A stretch of 14,626 nucleotides of DNA from Vulcanococcus sp. SFB_649D_100_25 (GCA_030833825.1 JAURGL010000032.1:1-14626); one strand, 5' to 3'; positions 1-7,085 are shown, counted from the stretch's first letter. Translations and numbers: made by a program. The notes: generated by a model not told the origin, from the sequence alone.

Positions 1-396
1 GGCATGGCCGGCGACAACGTGGGCCTGCTGCTCCGCGGTGTGCAGAAGGAAGATATCGAGCGCGGCATGGTGCTCGTGAAGCCCGGTTCCATCACCCCCC
101 ACACCAAGTTCGAGGGTGAGGTGTACGTGCTGAAGAAGGAAGAAGGCGGCCGCCACACCCCCTTCTTTGCTGGCTATCGCCCGCAGTTCTACATCCGTAC
201 GACCGACGTGACCGGTCAGATCACCGCCTTCACGGCCGACGACGGCTCCAACGTGGAAATGGTGATGCCCGGTGACCGCATCAAGATGACCGGCGAGCTG
301 ATCTGCCCCGTCGCCATCGAGCAGGGCATGCGCTTCGCCATCCGCGAAGGCGGCCGCACCATCGGTGCCGGCGTGGTCTCCAAGATCATCGAGTGA
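1..396 (+). CDS. tuf: Elongation factor Tu, C-terminal part (5' end outside window)
   Basis: EF-Tu is the GTPase that delivers aminoacyl-tRNA to the ribosomal A site. Only the last ~131 codons are present; the reading frame is already open at base 1, so the ATG at position 4 is an internal methionine and not the start. The visible part covers the end of domain 2 (GLLLRG followed by ERGMVL) and nearly all of domain 3, with the family-typical stretches HTKFEGEVYVLKKEEGGRHT, FFAGYRPQFY and TTDVTG. The GTP-binding domain lies off the left edge. It precedes rpsJ on the same strand, the end of the str-type operon in cyanobacteria, where rpsJ follows tuf. Identification is secure; whether a second tuf copy exists cannot be seen here. 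Confidence 0.97.
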   Translation, partial: GMAGDNVGLLLRGVQKEDIERGMVLVKPGSITPHTKFEGEVYVLKKEEGGRHTPFFAGYRPQFYIRTTDVTGQITAFTADDGSNVEMVMPGDRIKMTGELICPVAIEQGMRFAIREGGRTIGAGVVSKIIE

Positions 397-429
397 TCCT
401 GATTCGGATCCAACCGTGATCTAGGGTTT

Positions 430-453
430 GGGGTGAAGGTTCGCCTTCACCCC
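430..453 (+). terminator. Perfect 10-bp hairpin after tuf (terminator-like or processing element)
   Basis: The arms GGGGTGAAGG (430-439) and CCTTCACCCC (444-453) are exact reverse complements around a TTCG tetraloop. It starts 33 nt after the tuf stop. The following bases (ACTCCTTGC) are not a T-tract, so it is not a classic intrinsic terminator. It may protect the tuf mRNA 3' end, act as a processing site, or attenuate readthrough into rpsJ. The structure is seen directly; the role is inferred. Confidence 0.5.
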
Positions 454-556
454 ACTCCTTGCACCTCGACAATCCAGCTGCTTTGGGTCTGATCCGGTTC
501 CTCCGGCATCCCAGCGCTGCTCTCCAAGGCGCATCACCAGTCAGTTCTTTGCTGTC

Positions 557-576
557 TCCAGGGCGTTGCCCTTGGA
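557..576 (+). other. Bulged 8-bp hairpin upstream of rpsJ
   Basis: TCCA-GGGC (557-564) pairs with GCCC-T-TGGA (568-576) around a GTT loop, with one bulged T at 572. It sits about 57 nt before the rpsJ start and would be in its 5' leader. No function is known; it could be a leader element or chance. Confidence 0.3.
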
Positions 577-633
577 CCACGGACCCTGACCTGGCGCGCG
601 AACCGACGAACGCTTTTCGACGTCAGACACACC

Positions 634-954
634 ATGTCCACCGCTATCGCTCAGCAGAAGATCCGCATCCGCCTGAAGGCGTTTGATCGCCGCATGCTGG
701 ATCTGTCCTGCGAAAAAATCATCGAAACGGCCGATCACACCGCGGCAACCGCCATCGGCCCGATCCCCCTCCCCACCAAGCGCAAGATCTATTGCGTGCT
801 GCGCTCGCCCCACGTGGACAAGGATTCCCGCGAGCACTTCGAGACCCGCACCCACCGCCGGATCATCGATATCTACAGCCCCTCGGCTAAGACCATTGAT
901 GCCCTGATGAAGCTGGATCTGCCCAGCGGCGTCGACATCGAAGTCAAGCTCTGA
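634..954 (+). CDS. rpsJ: 30S ribosomal protein S10
   Basis: S10 is a small-subunit ribosomal protein of the 30S head; in E. coli it also acts as NusE in transcription antitermination. The 106-residue product is the usual length. Signature stretches are IRIRLKAFDRRMLD near the N-terminus, the GPIPLPTK loop, the SPHVDKDSREHFE segment and THRRIIDIY. The ATG at 634 gives MSTAIAQQKIRIRLKAF, as expected for cyanobacterial S10. There is no clear Shine-Dalgarno sequence in front (CAGACACACC). It follows tuf on the same strand after 237 bp and is followed by a strong terminator at 986-1012, so the tuf-rpsJ transcription unit ends here. Confidence 0.98.
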   Translation: MSTAIAQQKIRIRLKAFDRRMLDLSCEKIIETADHTAATAIGPIPLPTKRKIYCVLRSPHVDKDSREHFETRTHRRIIDIYSPSAKTIDALMKLDLPSGVDIEVKL

Positions 955-985
955 TTCATAGGCTCATCGCAGCTGGTTGTCGTTC

Positions 986-1012
986 AAAAACCCGCCCCTG
1001 GGCGGGTTTTTT
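986..1012 (+). terminator. Rho-independent terminator after rpsJ
   Basis: Arms CCCGCC (991-996) and GGCGGG (1001-1006) enclose a CCTG loop. They are preceded by AAAAA and followed by six T, so the A/T flanks extend the stem. It lies 32 nt after the rpsJ stop. It is the clearest terminator in the window and ends the ribosomal operon before the LON-domain gene. Confidence 0.92.
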
Positions 1013-1127
1013 CATGGCTGCGAGCGACCACGACAGGAACAGCCTCTGCCTAGGATTCGTCCTCCAAGAACGCCGTTGTGCTGCGCGGCGAGCATCCACT
1101 CAGAACCCGCCCCAGGACACCAACGAC

Positions 1128-1829
1128 GTGACTCAACTGGCCGTGCGCGAGCTGCCCCTGTTCCCACTGCCTGATGTGGTGCTCTTCCCCCAGGAGGTGC
1201 TGCCCCTTCACATCTTTGAGCCGCGCTACCGGATGATGCTGCGGACGGTCCTCGAAACAGATCGACGCTTCGGGGTGGTGCGCTGGGATCCCCAGGCGGG
1301 GACGATGGCCAGCGTTGGCTGCTGCGCCGAGATTCTCCAGTGCCAGACCCAGAAGGACGACCGGAGCTACATCGTCACCATGGGGCAACAACGCTTTCGT
1401 CTCCTGGAAGTGGTGCGTGAAGCGCCGTTCAAGGTGGGTCTGGTCAGCTGGATCGAAGATGAACAACCGGATGATCACGATCAGCTCAGCCAACTCTCCA
1501 CAGAGGTGAGCCAGGCCCTGACGGATGTGATCGAGCTGACCGGCAAGTTGATGGGCAAACCGACAAGCGTGCCGAACGACCTTCCAGACCTGCCCAGGGA
1601 GCTCTCCTACTGGATCGGATCCCACCTAGGGGGTCCCGTGGCTGACCAGCAACAGGCCCTGCTGGAGATCACGAATACGGAGGAACGGCTGCGGCAGGAG
1701 TTTGAGCTGCTGGATGAGACCCGCCGCCAACTGGCTGCTCGCACGGTTCTGGAATCAACCCTGCGCGATCTCAAGGGGCCCGGCGACGAGGAGGCCGGAT
1801 CCAGCGCCGAAAGCGATCAGGAGGGCTGA
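1128..1829 (+). CDS. LON peptidase substrate-binding (N-terminal) domain protein
   Basis: The protein of 233 aa consists of the Lon N-terminal (substrate-binding) domain only. The opening RELPLFPLPDVVLFPQEVLPLHIFEPRYRMM is diagnostic, and RSYIVTMGQQRFRLLEV continues the fold. The Walker A ATPase and the Ser-Lys protease domain of full-length Lon are absent and there is no room for them. The last ~60 residues form a charged, probably helical region and end in an acidic tail. Such stand-alone proteins are common in cyanobacteria and their function is not established; adaptor or chaperone roles are conjecture. I chose GTG 1128 because the frame further upstream starts at an ATG (1014) immediately after the terminator T-tract and adds 38 residues unlike the family. 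An AGGA (1113-1116) lies upstream of the GTG. The stop is 2 bp before the methyltransferase ATG. Confidence 0.85.
   Translation: MTQLAVRELPLFPLPDVVLFPQEVLPLHIFEPRYRMMLRTVLETDRRFGVVRWDPQAGTMASVGCCAEILQCQTQKDDRSYIVTMGQQRFRLLEVVREAPFKVGLVSWIEDEQPDDHDQLSQLSTEVSQALTDVIELTGKLMGKPTSVPNDLPDLPRELSYWIGSHLGGPVADQQQALLEITNTEERLRQEFELLDETRRQLAARTVLESTLRDLKGPGDEEAGSSAESDQEG
1819..1824 (+). promoter_or_regulatory. Strong Shine-Dalgarno for the methyltransferase
   Basis: A full AGGAGG inside the last codons of the LON-domain gene lies 7 nt before the ATG at 1832. Most genes in this window lack a recognisable Shine-Dalgarno sequence, so this one both fixes the start and indicates translational coupling of the two genes. 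Confidence 0.75.
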
Positions 1830-1831
1830 GG

Positions 1832-2809
1832 ATGTTGACCCCCACCTGGGCCGGCGGCGTGGTGGTCGCCGCGGCCCTGCTGGCCGCTGGTCTGCTGATT
1901 GGCCTGGCGATTTGGTCCTGGCGCGACAGGGCTTTTCACACCACAGCCAGCGTGGCGGAGGCCTATGACCGCTGGACCGATGACCAACTCTTGGAGCGGC
2001 TCTGGGGAGAGCACGTGCACCTGGGCCATTACGGGGCACCGCCGGGCCCGCGGGACTTCCGCCAAGCCAAAGAAGCCTTCGTGCATGAACTCGTCCGTTG
2101 GAGCGGGCTTGATCAACTCCCGCGGGGAAGCAAGGTCCTGGATGTGGGCTGCGGGATCGGCGGTAGCGCCAGGATCCTGGCCCGCGACTATGGCCTTGAG
2201 GTCCTGGGGATCAGCATCAGCCCTGGGCAGATCCAACGGGCCCAGGACCTCACCCCGGAGGGCCTGAGCTGCCATTTCGCGGTGATGGATGCCCTCGATC
2301 TGCAACTGCCTAACGACAGCTTTGATGCGGTCTGGAGCGTGGAGGCTGGTCCCCACATGCCCGACAAGCAGCGCTATGCCGATGAACTGCTGCGGGTCCT
2401 GAAACCGGATGGCCTGCTGGCGGTGGCGGACTGGAATCGCCGCGACCCCGGCGTCAAACCCCTGAATCGAGCAGAGCGCTGGGTGATGCACCAGTTGCTG
2501 GTGCAGTGGGCCCATCCGGAATTCGCCAGCATCCCAGGCTTCCGGAACAACCTCGAAGCCAGCCCCTGGGCCAGGGGGATCCAGGTGAGTACGGGCGACT
2601 GGAGTACAGAAACCCTCCCCTCCTGGATTGACTCGGTCCTCGAAGGCTTCCGCCGGCCTATGGCCGTCCTTGGGCTGGGTCCCAAGGCTGTGCTGATGGG
2701 CTTGCGCGAAACCCCGACCCTCCTGCTGATGCATTGGGGATTCGCCACCGGGATGATGCAGTTCGGGGTGTTCCGGGCCAGGAAACCTCTGACACAGGGA
2801 ACGCCTTAA
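1832..2809 (+). CDS. MPBQ/MSBQ methyltransferase (Sll0418 type)
   Basis: This SAM-dependent methyltransferase probably methylates 2-methyl-6-phytyl- and 2-methyl-6-solanesyl-1,4-benzoquinol, in tocopherol and plastoquinone synthesis at the membrane. The 325-aa product follows the Synechocystis Sll0418 protein as I remember it along its whole length: an N-terminal membrane anchor (about residues 8-30), AYDRWTDDQLLERLWGEHVHLGHYG, the SAM motif VLDVGCGIGGS (residues 102-112), VWSVEAGPHMPDK, ELLRVLKPDG and ADWNRRD. It differs from gamma-tocopherol methyltransferase mainly in the anchor and in VWSVEAGPHMPDK. It follows the LON-domain gene after 2 bp with a strong Shine-Dalgarno sequence. Its TAA stop overlaps the pheA stop on the other strand. 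The family assignment is firm; the exact substrate is inferred from the Sll0418 resemblance. Confidence 0.9.
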   Translation: MLTPTWAGGVVVAAALLAAGLLIGLAIWSWRDRAFHTTASVAEAYDRWTDDQLLERLWGEHVHLGHYGAPPGPRDFRQAKEAFVHELVRWSGLDQLPRGSKVLDVGCGIGGSARILARDYGLEVLGISISPGQIQRAQDLTPEGLSCHFAVMDALDLQLPNDSFDAVWSVEAGPHMPDKQRYADELLRVLKPDGLLAVADWNRRDPGVKPLNRAERWVMHQLLVQWAHPEFASIPGFRNNLEASPWARGIQVSTGDWSTETLPSWIDSVLEGFRRPMAVLGLGPKAVLMGLRETPTLLLMHWGFATGMMQFGVFRARKPLTQGTP

Positions 2810-3630
2810 AGCTGGGTGATCGGATAAGCCCCGAAGACAGCCAGGTGTTCGCAAAGGGGCTTGAGCTCCTCAAGGGCCTGACGCAGGGGCTCTGGCCCCT
2901 GGGGCAATTCCAGGTCCACAAAGAAGATGTATTCCCCCATCTCCCGCTTCGAGGGGCGCGATTCGATCCGGCTCATATTCAGAGCCCGGTGGCCGAAGCA
3001 AGCGAGGGCCTCCAGCAGGGCTCCGGGCTGGTTGGCATGGAGTGAAAACGCCAAGCTGGCCAGCTGCCCATCCCAATTCCGTTCACCACGGCGCAGCAGC
3101 AGGAAGCGGGTGCAGTTCCCAGCAACGTCGTTGATCGGGTAAGCCAGCACCTCGAGGCCATGCTCCTTTGCAGCCTGCTGGGAGGCGATGGCAGCGCGGA
3201 AGCGACTGCCCTTGACCATCCGAGCCGCCTCTGCGGTGGAGCTGGTGGGCAATTGCAATGCCGTCGGGGTGTTCTCGCTCAGCCAGAGGCTGCACTGCGC
3301 CAAGGCCTGGGGATGGGAGAGCACTTCGCTGATCCCATCGAGGGGGCCACTGCCCACCAAGGCATGGCGGATCGGCAGGACCAGGGCCCTGGAAATCTCC
3401 AATTCAGGGTGCTCCCAGAGAGCATCCATGCAGGCGGTGACGCCCCCTTCAACCGAGTTCTCAACAGGCACCACAGCCGCGTCGGTGCGGCCAGCCGCTA
3501 AGGCCTGGATCACGGCGCGGATCCCCGTCTGGGGCTGGAGATCAGGGGCTGTGATCCCCTCCAGCTCGGCGAGAGATCGGGCGGCCTGCTCCCCATAGGT
3601 GCCCGCCGGGCCAAGAAAAGCAATGCGCAT
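2806..3630 (-). CDS. pheA: Prephenate dehydratase
   Basis: The enzyme decarboxylates and dehydrates prephenate to phenylpyruvate in phenylalanine synthesis. The 274-aa protein is a monofunctional prephenate dehydratase with no chorismate mutase domain. It opens with MRIAFLGPAGTYGEQAA. The catalytic domain continues through VPVENSVEGGV and ends with the catalytic TRF triad (T174-F176) in NCTRFLLL. A C-terminal ACT regulatory domain (about 187-274) carries the ESRP motif (223-226), the usual phenylalanine feedback site. I chose ATG 3630; a TTG nine bases upstream would add only three residues. It diverges from the DUF1997 gene across 52 bp and shares a 4-bp TTAA stop overlap with the convergent methyltransferase gene. 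Confidence 0.95.
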   Translation of the reverse strand: MRIAFLGPAGTYGEQAARSLAELEGITAPDLQPQTGIRAVIQALAAGRTDAAVVPVENSVEGGVTACMDALWEHPELEISRALVLPIRHALVGSGPLDGISEVLSHPQALAQCSLWLSENTPTALQLPTSSTAEAARMVKGSRFRAAIASQQAAKEHGLEVLAYPINDVAGNCTRFLLLRRGERNWDGQLASLAFSLHANQPGALLEALACFGHRALNMSRIESRPSKREMGEYIFFVDLELPQGPEPLRQALEELKPLCEHLAVFGAYPITQL

Positions 3631-3682
3631 GGGGCTCAACGGGCCGTGCTGGATAGGATCATGGCGCCCCGGCCGCCCATCG
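3631..3682. promoter_or_regulatory. Divergent pheA/DUF1997 promoter region
   Basis: These 52 bp must hold at least part of the start signals for both genes. On the + strand, TAGGAT at 3654-3659 is a weak -10 candidate (4 of 6 matches), about 24 nt before the DUF1997 ATG. No convincing -35 or minus-strand -10 was found. Confidence 0.25.
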
Positions 3683-4204
3683 ATGCCCCTGGCCTTCAGT
3701 GCCAGCCAAGCGTTGCAGCTACCGGTGAAGCGTCATGCGGCCCAACTCGCGGCCTACCTCGACGACGAACAGCGGGTGATCGAAGCTCTCCTGGAAGGGG
3801 ACAACCTGACCCCGATCGGGCCGGGACGCTACCGCTATACCGTCACCAAGCTGCAGGTCTTCCAACTGCAGATCCAGCCGGTGGTGGACCTGGTTGCCCG
3901 CCGCAGCCCGAACCGGATCGAGTTGGAAGCCATCGACTGCCAACTGGAAGGCCTCGGGGTCGTGGACGACTTTCAGCTCAGCCTGAACTCCTGGCTGGAG
4001 GCCGAGGGGGAAGAGCTGGTCGGGGAAGCCAGCCTTGGGGTGAGCGTGAGCCAACCCAGCCTCCTCAAGCTCATTCCTCCCAAGGTGCTGGAGGCCACGG
4101 GTCGCTCCCTGCTGGCTGGCATCCTGCTTGGGATCAAAACCCGCGTGGGCCAGCAACTCCTGGAGAATTTCGACGACTGGTGCCTCAGCCAGAGCGGCTG
4201 CTGA
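3683..4204 (+). CDS. DUF1997 family protein
   Basis: This 173-aa soluble protein of unknown function starts MPLAFSASQALQLPVKRH and contains the DUF1997 pattern: an acidic DDEQRVIEALLEGD segment, a GRYRYTVTKLQVFQLQIQPVVDL strand pair, then IELEAIDCQLEG, and a C-terminal helix with LLAGILLGIKTRVGQQLLENFDDW. The fold resembles polyketide-cyclase/START-like lipid-binding proteins by general impression only. The family occurs in cyanobacteria and plastid-containing plants. The ATG at 3683 was preferred over earlier in-frame starts, which would overlap pheA and add 28 unrelated residues. It converges on rnhB with 4 bp between stops. I assign no function. Confidence 0.75.
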   Translation: MPLAFSASQALQLPVKRHAAQLAAYLDDEQRVIEALLEGDNLTPIGPGRYRYTVTKLQVFQLQIQPVVDLVARRSPNRIELEAIDCQLEGLGVVDDFQLSLNSWLEAEGEELVGEASLGVSVSQPSLLKLIPPKVLEATGRSLLAGILLGIKTRVGQQLLENFDDWCLSQSGC

Positions 4205-4208
4205 AGGC

Positions 4209-4784
4209 TCAGGCCGCCAGCAGCTTGCGCAGGAAACTGCGCCGATGCAGTTCGGTGGGTCCGCTCTCAAGCACGGCAGCCCGATGGAGCGCTGTCCCGT
4301 AGCCGGCATGCCGCTCGAGGCCATAACCGGGATGCAGGTGCGCCAACCGTTGGATCAGGCCATCGCGGGCCTGCTTGGCGAGAACGCTGGCCGCCGCAAT
4401 CTCCTGGTGCTCTGAATCGCCGCGCACCACGCAGCGCTGGGCGCCGGACCACAGCCGTAGGGGCAGATTGCCATCCACCAGGACCAACTCCGGTTCAGCC
4501 CCCACCAGGCGCTGGAGTGCCCGCAGCATCGCCAGTTCCGTCGCCGTGCGAATGCCCAATTCGTCAATTTCGCGGGCGGATGCCTGCCCCAACGCCCAGG
4601 CCTGGGCCTGTTGCTGAATCAGAGGGACCAGCTGAGCCCGGCGTTTGGCCGAGAGAGCCTTGCTATCGGTGAGACCGGCCGCCGCCAGGTGCTCTCGGGA
4701 GTCAGGATCCAGGACCACGGCTCCAGCGAAGACGGGGCCGTACCAGCAGCCCCGCCCCACTTCATCAACGCCGGCGATCCGCAA
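4209..4784 (-). CDS. rnhB: Ribonuclease HII
   Basis: RNase HII cleaves the RNA strand of RNA/DNA hybrids and removes single ribonucleotides misincorporated in DNA. The 191-aa protein shows the family core: GVDEVGRG (D7, E8) at the N-terminus, LVDGN in the middle and GDSEHQEIAAASVLAKQARD with the later catalytic acid; RHAGYGTALH follows. The usual GRGPLAGPV is here GRGCWYGPV. The start is uncertain: the reading used begins with TTG 4784, two bases after the rne stop, and no ATG fits between the rne stop and GVDEVGRG. An earlier start overlapping the rne 3' end is possible. It is almost certainly cotranscribed and translationally coupled with rne. Confidence 0.93.
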   Translation of the reverse strand: MRIAGVDEVGRGCWYGPVFAGAVVLDPDSREHLAAAGLTDSKALSAKRRAQLVPLIQQQAQAWALGQASAREIDELGIRTATELAMLRALQRLVGAEPELVLVDGNLPLRLWSGAQRCVVRGDSEHQEIAAASVLAKQARDGLIQRLAHLHPGYGLERHAGYGTALHRAAVLESGPTELHRRSFLRKLLAA

Positions 4785-4786
4785 GC

Positions 4787-6817
4787 TCAGTCCGGCGCGG
4801 AGGAGCGCCGGCGGCGGCGGCGCGGTTCCCCACTGTCATCGGTCTCAGCCGGACTGGTCTCAGCCACCACGGTTTCGGCGGCCCTGATTTCGGCGGCAAC
4901 GGGGGCCTCGAGAACGGCAGTGGGGACCAACTCCGTCACAGCAACGGCGGCACTGCTGCGGGTGCGGCTGCGACCGCTGCGGGGCGTGGCAACCACCTTG
5001 GTGGCCGCCTCGGCAGCAGGGAGCTGCTCCTCGACAAGGGGAAGCGGGGTGATCTCCACCGTGGTGGGAGCAGGGACCGGGGCGGCCACGGGGATCTCTC
5101 CAGCGGATGGGGATGCTGCTGCTGCACCACCACGACCACGGCGACGGCGACGGGGCCCTGCAGCCGCTAGTTGCTGACGGGCTTCCTCCAGGACTGCATC
5201 GGGGTCTTCCCCTGGACGCACCACCCGGACCAACAGGTTGTCGGGATTGGGAATGGGATCCAGCAGGAGCGAGGGATTCAGGCCCAACCAGCCGTAAACC
5301 AGCTCCTGTTCCGGTTGCATCGGCACAGCCACCAACTCAGGCTCGGGGCGACGGCTGACACCGCCCCCCTCAGAAGAGCCGGGGGCGCTCAGTGCTTCGG
5401 GCGCAGAACCGCTGGTGAGCGCCGTTGCATCGTCATAGCCAGCGGCGTCCATCTCCGCTCCGGAACGCCCGCGGCCGCCGCGGCCGCGTCGCCGTCCTTG
5501 ACCACCCTCGAGAGCGGCCGGGCTGGAGACTTCAGCGCGCGCCGAAGCGGCGGAACGCACCAGGCCTGAAACGCTGGCCAGGGGCTGAAGGGTGTCCTTG
5601 CCGGGCAGCACGGCCACATGGCCAAGGCCACCACAGCTGGGGCAGGCACGCCCAAACAGCTCGTAGATGTTCTGGCCCTGCCGCTTGCGGGTGAGCTCCA
5701 CAAGACCCAGCTCACTGATTTGAGCGATCTGGGGGCGAGCGGAATCAGAGCGCACCGCCGAGGTGAAGTGCTCCAGCAACTGCAACTGATCGCGACGCGA
5801 CTCCATATCGATGAAGTCGATGATCACCACCCCACCGATGTTGCGCAGCTTCAGCTGACGTGCGATCTCGGTGGCAGCCTCGTAGTTGGTCCACAGCACC
5901 GTCTCGCGAGCATTGGCTGAACGGGTGAAGGAACCGGAGTTCACATCAATCACCGTCAGAGCCTCCGTGGGCTCAATGATCACGTAGCCGCCCGAGGGGA
6001 GATCGACGCGGGGCTTCAGGGCATCGCGAATGGCCGCGTTGACCTTGAAATGCTCCAGGATTTCGGTGGGCTCGTTGTGGTGATCCACCACAACCTGCTG
6101 TTGGTCACTGCCGAGGAAGCTGTTGACCCGGGCAACGGCATCCTGCGCATCCACCACCACGCGGGCCACATCAGGGGTGTAGTGATCGCGCAGGATGCGA
6201 TGGATGAAGTCATCGTCGCGGTTCAGCAACACCGGAGGTGTGGCCGACTCGGCAGCGGTCTGAATCGCTTCCCACTGGCGCAGCAGCGCTTCAAGGTCGT
6301 CGATCAGCTGCTCTTCACTGATCCCATCGGCCTCAGTGCGGATCAGGAGACCCGCCCCGGGGGGCTTGATCAACACCCCTAGCGCCCGCAGACGATTGCG
6401 CTCGCTTTCGGCGGTGATGCGCCGGGAGATGTTGACGCCCTGACCGTGGGGCTGCAGCACCAGAAAACGACCCGGAAGGGTGAGGTTGCCGGTGAGCCGT
6501 GGCCCTTTGGTGCCGGTGGGCTCCTTCATCACCTGGACCAGAACCTTCTGACGAGGCTCCAGCAGTTCCGTGATCCCCACCGTGCCTTTCTTCAGGCGCA
6601 GAGGCCCCAGGTCGGTGACGTGAATAAAGCCGTTCTTTTCACCCTCGCCAATATTGACAAATGCCGCATCAATACCCGGCAGCACATTTTCGATGGTGCC
6701 GAGATAAACATCACCAATTTGGTAGCGGCCTTGGGCCACAACCAGTTCATCAACCCGGTCATCGGTGAGAACAGCGGCGATCCGCAGTTGCTCGGCGATG
6801 ACGATCTGCTGAGGCAT
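4787..6817 (-). CDS. rne: Ribonuclease E/G family endoribonuclease
   Basis: This single-strand-specific endonuclease starts mRNA decay and processes rRNA/tRNA precursors. The 676-aa protein is typical of the shorter cyanobacterial RNase E. The N-terminal part holds the S1 RNA-binding domain (about 35-120, GDVYLGTIENVLPGIDAAFVNIG). The DNase I-like catalytic domain carries the metal ligands D291 (VIDVNSG) and D334 (IIDFIDM), with the same 43-residue spacing as in E. coli. The Zn-link is CPSC at 392-395. The C-terminal 280 residues are low-complexity with Arg/Gly-rich patches (GRRRGRGGRGRSG, GPRRRRRGRGG), and end in RRRRRRSSA (666-674), the cyanobacterial nonapeptide reported to bind PNPase. 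The ATG at 6817 gives MPQQIVIAEQLRIAAV, the expected start. rnhB follows after 2 bp. A 547-bp gene-free leader lies upstream. Confidence 0.97.
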   Translation of the reverse strand: MPQQIVIAEQLRIAAVLTDDRVDELVVAQGRYQIGDVYLGTIENVLPGIDAAFVNIGEGEKNGFIHVTDLGPLRLKKGTVGITELLEPRQKVLVQVMKEPTGTKGPRLTGNLTLPGRFLVLQPHGQGVNISRRITAESERNRLRALGVLIKPPGAGLLIRTEADGISEEQLIDDLEALLRQWEAIQTAAESATPPVLLNRDDDFIHRILRDHYTPDVARVVVDAQDAVARVNSFLGSDQQQVVVDHHNEPTEILEHFKVNAAIRDALKPRVDLPSGGYVIIEPTEALTVIDVNSGSFTRSANARETVLWTNYEAATEIARQLKLRNIGGVVIIDFIDMESRRDQLQLLEHFTSAVRSDSARPQIAQISELGLVELTRKRQGQNIYELFGRACPSCGGLGHVAVLPGKDTLQPLASVSGLVRSAASARAEVSSPAALEGGQGRRRGRGGRGRSGAEMDAAGYDDATALTSGSAPEALSAPGSSEGGGVSRRPEPELVAVPMQPEQELVYGWLGLNPSLLLDPIPNPDNLLVRVVRPGEDPDAVLEEARQQLAAAGPRRRRRGRGGAAAASPSAGEIPVAAPVPAPTTVEITPLPLVEEQLPAAEAATKVVATPRSGRSRTRSSAAVAVTELVPTAVLEAPVAAEIRAAETVVAETSPAETDDSGEPRRRRRRSSAPD

Positions 6818-6870
6818 GGAAGATCAGGCGTGAACCTGCGTGGAGCAGGTAGGGATCAGGAAAACAGGGT

Positions 6871-6885
6871 CAGCGCGGAGCGCTG
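6871..6885 (-). other. GC hairpin close to the rne start
   Basis: Arms CAGCGC (6871-6876) and GCGCTG (6880-6885) enclose three bases. An overlapping CTGTTT/AAACAG pair (6882-6895) could form an alternative helix on the rne strand. It sits about 55-75 nt before the start codon. Confidence 0.4.
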
Positions 6886-6993
6886 TTTCAAAACAGGTGT
6901 GTGCAGACGACATCGCCGATGCCGGGTCACACGTGCCAAGGGGGGAATTGAGAAGCTCAGGGGTGGACGCCGAAGGCGAACTGGGACGGAGCA

Positions 6994-7049
6994 GTCGTTA
7001 ACGCGTGGTCGTTGGGCTGGTGTCGTTGAGCAGGTGTCGTGAACTGGAT
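6994..7049 (-). repeat. Four 14-nt tandem units in the rne leader
   Basis: On the rne strand the units, 5' to 3', are ATCCAGTTCACGAC (7049-7036), ACCTGCTCAACGAC (7035-7022), ACCAGCCCAACGAC (7021-7008) and CACGCGTTAACGAC (7007-6994). ACGAC recurs at exactly 14-nt intervals; the middle two units agree at 12 of 14 positions, and the outer two are more degenerate. The period is not a multiple of three, which argues against a coding repeat. The function is unknown. Confidence 0.75.
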
Positions 7050-7085
7050 CGGCGGTCCCGCCTGAGGCTCAACGCGATGCCTGTT

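Larger units (their letters stand above)
397..633 (+). other. tuf-rpsJ spacer with two hairpins, no gene
   Basis: This 237-bp stretch between tuf and rpsJ holds no convincing ORF. It contains a perfect 10-bp hairpin with a TTCG loop near its 5' end and a bulged 8-bp hairpin about 57 nt before the rpsJ start (separate entries). I see no convincing -35/-10 promoter pair, and no obvious Shine-Dalgarno sequence precedes the rpsJ ATG. Confidence 0.6.

Noticed and set aside
1014..1127. N-terminal extension of the LON-domain protein from ATG 1014
   Set aside because: The ATG lies two bases after the terminator T-tract and the added residues do not resemble the family; GTG 1128 fits better.
1817..2854. 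Minus strand ORF (345 aa) opposite the methyltransferase
   Set aside because: Shadow of the methyltransferase gene; it also runs across the pheA end with no domain.
5460..5510. GC-rich repetitive stretch looking like a repeat element
   Set aside because: It encodes an Arg/Gly-rich segment of the RNase E tail; the repetition follows from the amino acid composition.
6446..7042. Plus strand ORF (198 aa) across the rne start and leader
   Set aside because: Mostly antisense to the rne N-terminal coding region; the product is low in recognisable features.
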